Origin: Galbibacter orientalis DSM 19592
GTDB lineage: Bacteria > Bacteroidota > Bacteroidia > Flavobacteriales > Flavobacteriaceae
DNA length: 64,000 nt
Direction: 5' to 3'
NCBI RefSeq assembly: GCF_000260115.1
Contig: NZ_JH651379.1
Location: forward strand, 3,312,240 to 3,376,239
The position numbers and the translations under genes are program-made. Positions 61,911 through 64,000 of the stretch are shown piece after piece (position 1 is the first letter of the stretch; every line of letters begins with the position of its first letter). A model generated the notes under the pieces. It was not told the DNA's origin. It saw only the letters and a list, made by a program, of their open reading frames with translations, and made no database searches.

Positions 61911-64000
61911 TCATTCTAAAACGGATTCATCACGTTGAACTGTTTTTCTTTTTAGAAACATCAATCTACCATCTTCAAGAATAAGATATAAACAAGGAAC
62001 AATAACTAGAATAATGGAAGTTGCAAAAATAATTCCGAAGCCTAAAGAAATAGCCATAGGAATTAAGTAAAAAGCCTGACTGGAACTTTCTAGGATGATA
62101 GGCGTTAGACCTCCAAAAGTAGTTAAGGTGGTTAACATGATGGGTCTAAACCTACGAAGTCCAGCTTCGTGAATCGATTCATAGATAGAATTTCCATTTT
62201 TACGTTGATTGTTGGCATAATCAATCATAATGAGAGAATCGTTTACTACCACTCCAGAAAGTGCAATAACTCCCATTAAACTGACTAAAGAAAGGTCGTA
62301 TCCTAACAAAATATGTCCAATAACGGCTCCAACAGTCCCAAAAGGAATGGCCATCATTACTACTAAAGGTTGGATATAACTACTAAAAGCTACTGCCAAA
62401 AGTGCATAAATTAGCATCATGGCAATTAGAAACCCGCTCCATAAGGTCTCTGTAGATTCTCGCATGTCGGCTTGACTCCCTTCAAAGGACCATGTTAACC
62501 CAGGGTAGTCGGCACGTAATTGCGGTAATACTTCTTGGTTAATTCGTTCCATAACCCTACCTACTGTATTTGCTGGTTCTGTATCCATACCAACCGTAAC
62601 CACACGTTTCCCATCTCTTCTATTAATACTAGTAAAGGCTTCTTTTTGTGTAACCTCGACTATATCCAATAATGGAACTTCAATGCTATCTTGGGTTCTT
62701 ATAAGGAGATTTTCTAGGTGTTGAATATCTTTACGTTCATGGAGTGGTAATTTAACCCGTATTTCTACTTCATTAATAGTCCGTAATTGTCGCATTGACA
62801 AAGCCCCGAAGAAAGCATTTCGAACTTGTCGTCCTACTTCAGAAGAGGTTAAGCCTAAGTTTCTACCTGCTGGCAAAAGTTTAAAATCATATTGTAATTT
62901 ACCTTTGTTGTAATTGTCGTTCACATCGCGGGTATTTTCAAAGGCTCTCATTTTTTCTACAAAATCTTGACTTGCTCGTTCTAAAACCTCTATTTCTACG
63001 TGACTTAAATCAACGCTAATTGATTGCTGCGCCCCTCCAGGGCCGCGCTCTGCTTCAAAAGTTATTTGGTCTACGCCAGTAATATCTCCAATATTATCTC
63101 TCCACAATTCAATTACCTCGCCAGCTGTCATATCACGTTGATCCGGAGGAAGCATTACAATTTCAACATCTATAAAGTTCTGTCCCCGAACATTGGTTTT
63201 TATACCTTCGGCAACTTCATATAAATTATGTTCGTCAAACATATGTTGTGTAGCTGATGTAATTTCTTTGGCAACAGCTTCAGCTTGATCGGGAGTAGTA
63301 CCCACAGGTAATCTTACCCCAGCTTCGATTTCATCAGCAGCAACTTCTGGCATCATAATCATTCCCATATGGTCACTATACCCATAACCTCCAACTATAA
63401 TAAGAATTGCAATTGCGATACTTAAAGTAACGTATCTAAATTTTAAACATTTGTCTAGAAACGGGCGGTAATAGGTGTCTATTATTTTATTAAAGCCATG
63501 GGCAAATTTTCCTTGCCAATTTTCTAGTTTTAAAATCCATCCTTTTTTCTTTTTCTTTTTAAGGTGTGCTAAATGGGAGGGGAGTATAAATAAAGCTTCT
63601 AGCAATGAAACTGCTAGAATTACAATAACCACAGCTGGTAGTGGCTTCCAAAACTTCCCTGTTTCTCCAGGCATAAATAGTAAAGGAACAAAGGCTATGA
63701 TGGTTGTTATAATACTAAAAACTACTGGTCTAGAAACATCTTTAGTACCTTCAATTGCTGCTTTAATAGGGCTAAGACCTTGTTGCCTATATTCGTATAC
63801 ATTTTCACCAACTACAATGGCATCATCTACAACAATGCCCATTACCACTAAAAATCCAAACATGGAAATCATATTGATACTAACACCAATGAGGGGTAAA
63901 AAAATCATTCCTCCAATAAAAGAAACCGTCATTCCTATCATCACCCAAAAGGCGAGTCGGTATTCCAAAAAGAGACCAAGGATAATCAAAACAATAAAAA
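61911..64000 (-). CDS. RND-family efflux transporter permease, C-terminal two thirds (runs off the window)
   Basis: About 696 residues are visible; the frame is open through the window edge ([17 protein letters not shown]), so the TTG at 63989 is not the true start and roughly 340 N-terminal residues are missing. Features: the membrane block with [14 protein letters not shown] (the Asp-Asp proton-relay pair), a periplasmic domain with GPGGAQQS, and a second membrane block with [19 protein letters not shown] and [17 protein letters not shown]. This fits the AcrB/HAE1-type proton-driven exporters. The substrate is unknown and the MFP and OMF partners lie outside. Confidence 0.93.
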   Translation of the reverse strand, partial: FIVLIILGLFLEYRLAFWVMIGMTVSFIGGMIFLPLIGVSINMISMFGFLVVMGIVVDDAIVVGENVYEYRQQGLSPIKAAIEGTKDVSRPVVFSIITTIIAFVPLLFMPGETGKFWKPLPAVVIVILAVSLLEALFILPSHLAHLKKKKKKGWILKLENWQGKFAHGFNKIIDTYYRPFLDKCLKFRYVTLSIAIAILIIVGGYGYSDHMGMIMMPEVAADEIEAGVRLPVGTTPDQAEAVAKEITSATQHMFDEHNLYEVAEGIKTNVRGQNFIDVEIVMLPPDQRDMTAGEVIELWRDNIGDITGVDQITFEAERGPGGAQQSISVDLSHVEIEVLERASQDFVEKMRAFENTRDVNDNYNKGKLQYDFKLLPAGRNLGLTSSEVGRQVRNAFFGALSMRQLRTINEVEIRVKLPLHERKDIQHLENLLIRTQDSIEVPLLDIVEVTQKEAFTSINRRDGKRVVTVGMDTEPANTVGRVMERINQEVLPQLRADYPGLTWSFEGSQADMRESTETLWSGFLIAMMLIYALLAVAFSSYIQPLVVMMAIPFGTVGAVIGHILLGYDLSLVSLMGVIALSGVVVNDSLIMIDYANNQRKNGNSIYESIHEAGLRRFRPIMLTTLTTFGGLTPIILESSSQAFYLIPMAISLGFGIIFATSIILVIVPCLYLILEDGRLMFLKRKTVQRDESVLE

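Overview
The window is AT-rich chromosomal DNA from a member of the Bacteroidetes, most likely the family Flavobacteriaceae. The evidence is a TonB receptor with a carboxypeptidase-regulatory-like N-terminus, a giant adhesin with SprB repeats and a type IX secretion (T9SS) C-terminal signal, a fused ResB-CcsA protein, a DUF2911 protein, promoters of the TTG-N19-TAnnTTTG type, and little sign of Shine-Dalgarno sequences. No rRNA or tRNA gene was recognised.

Layout. 0-10.9 kb is housekeeping and envelope: a TIGR02757-type gene cut by the window edge, lolD, a secreted HExxH protein, folE, a TonB receptor with a His/Glu-rich loop and two small upstream genes, a Tat-exported sulfite-oxidase-like enzyme paired with a c-type cytochrome, and a dipeptidyl-peptidase-like S9 peptidase. 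11.0-15.8 kb is an accessory island. Three minus-strand gene blocks (a ParE-type toxin-antitoxin pair; a serine hydrolase plus an HTH membrane protein; a HigBA pair) are separated by four copies of a long structured repeat and bounded by a direct repeat, which looks like an integrase-less cassette array. 15.8-18.1 kb is an SDR / decayed SnoaL-like / Atu4866 / AraC cluster. 18.4-24.7 kb holds mscS-like, maf, kdsC, a DUF2520 gene and ccsBA.

25.1-26.2 kb is a gene-free, repeat-filled stretch. It is followed by a sodium/solute symporter, comM, a lipoprotein, a degraded partial second copy of comM, the pxpABC 5-oxoprolinase operon, an N-acetylmuramidase, small unknown genes and a NarL-type two-component pair. 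37.9-38.4 kb is a tandem repeat. Then come a GH20 hexosaminidase, lon with a sigma-54-like promoter, cmk, an outer-membrane barrel protein, the 1604-residue T9SS adhesin and a TPR/LuxR regulator.

The most unusual region is 55.2-59.1 kb, between rpsA and the photolyase gene. It holds fifteen copies of an element with inverted ends (GTCATGTCGAC...GTCGAAATGAC) in long (173-176 bp) and short (78-89 bp) forms, all in one orientation and separated by spacers of 6-12 bp. Two near-identical GIY-YIG nuclease genes, one killed by a nonsense codon, sit in spacer positions, and an intact IS982-family element with a 7-bp target duplication has inserted beside the broken one. The architecture resembles REPIN arrays, with a GIY-YIG nuclease as the candidate partner in place of a RAYT transposase. 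A second, unrelated MITE-like family (ends TGTCCGATAAAA) occurs at 52.5, 53.0 and 61.7 kb, with a remnant at 8.4 kb. The window ends inside an RND efflux permease gene.
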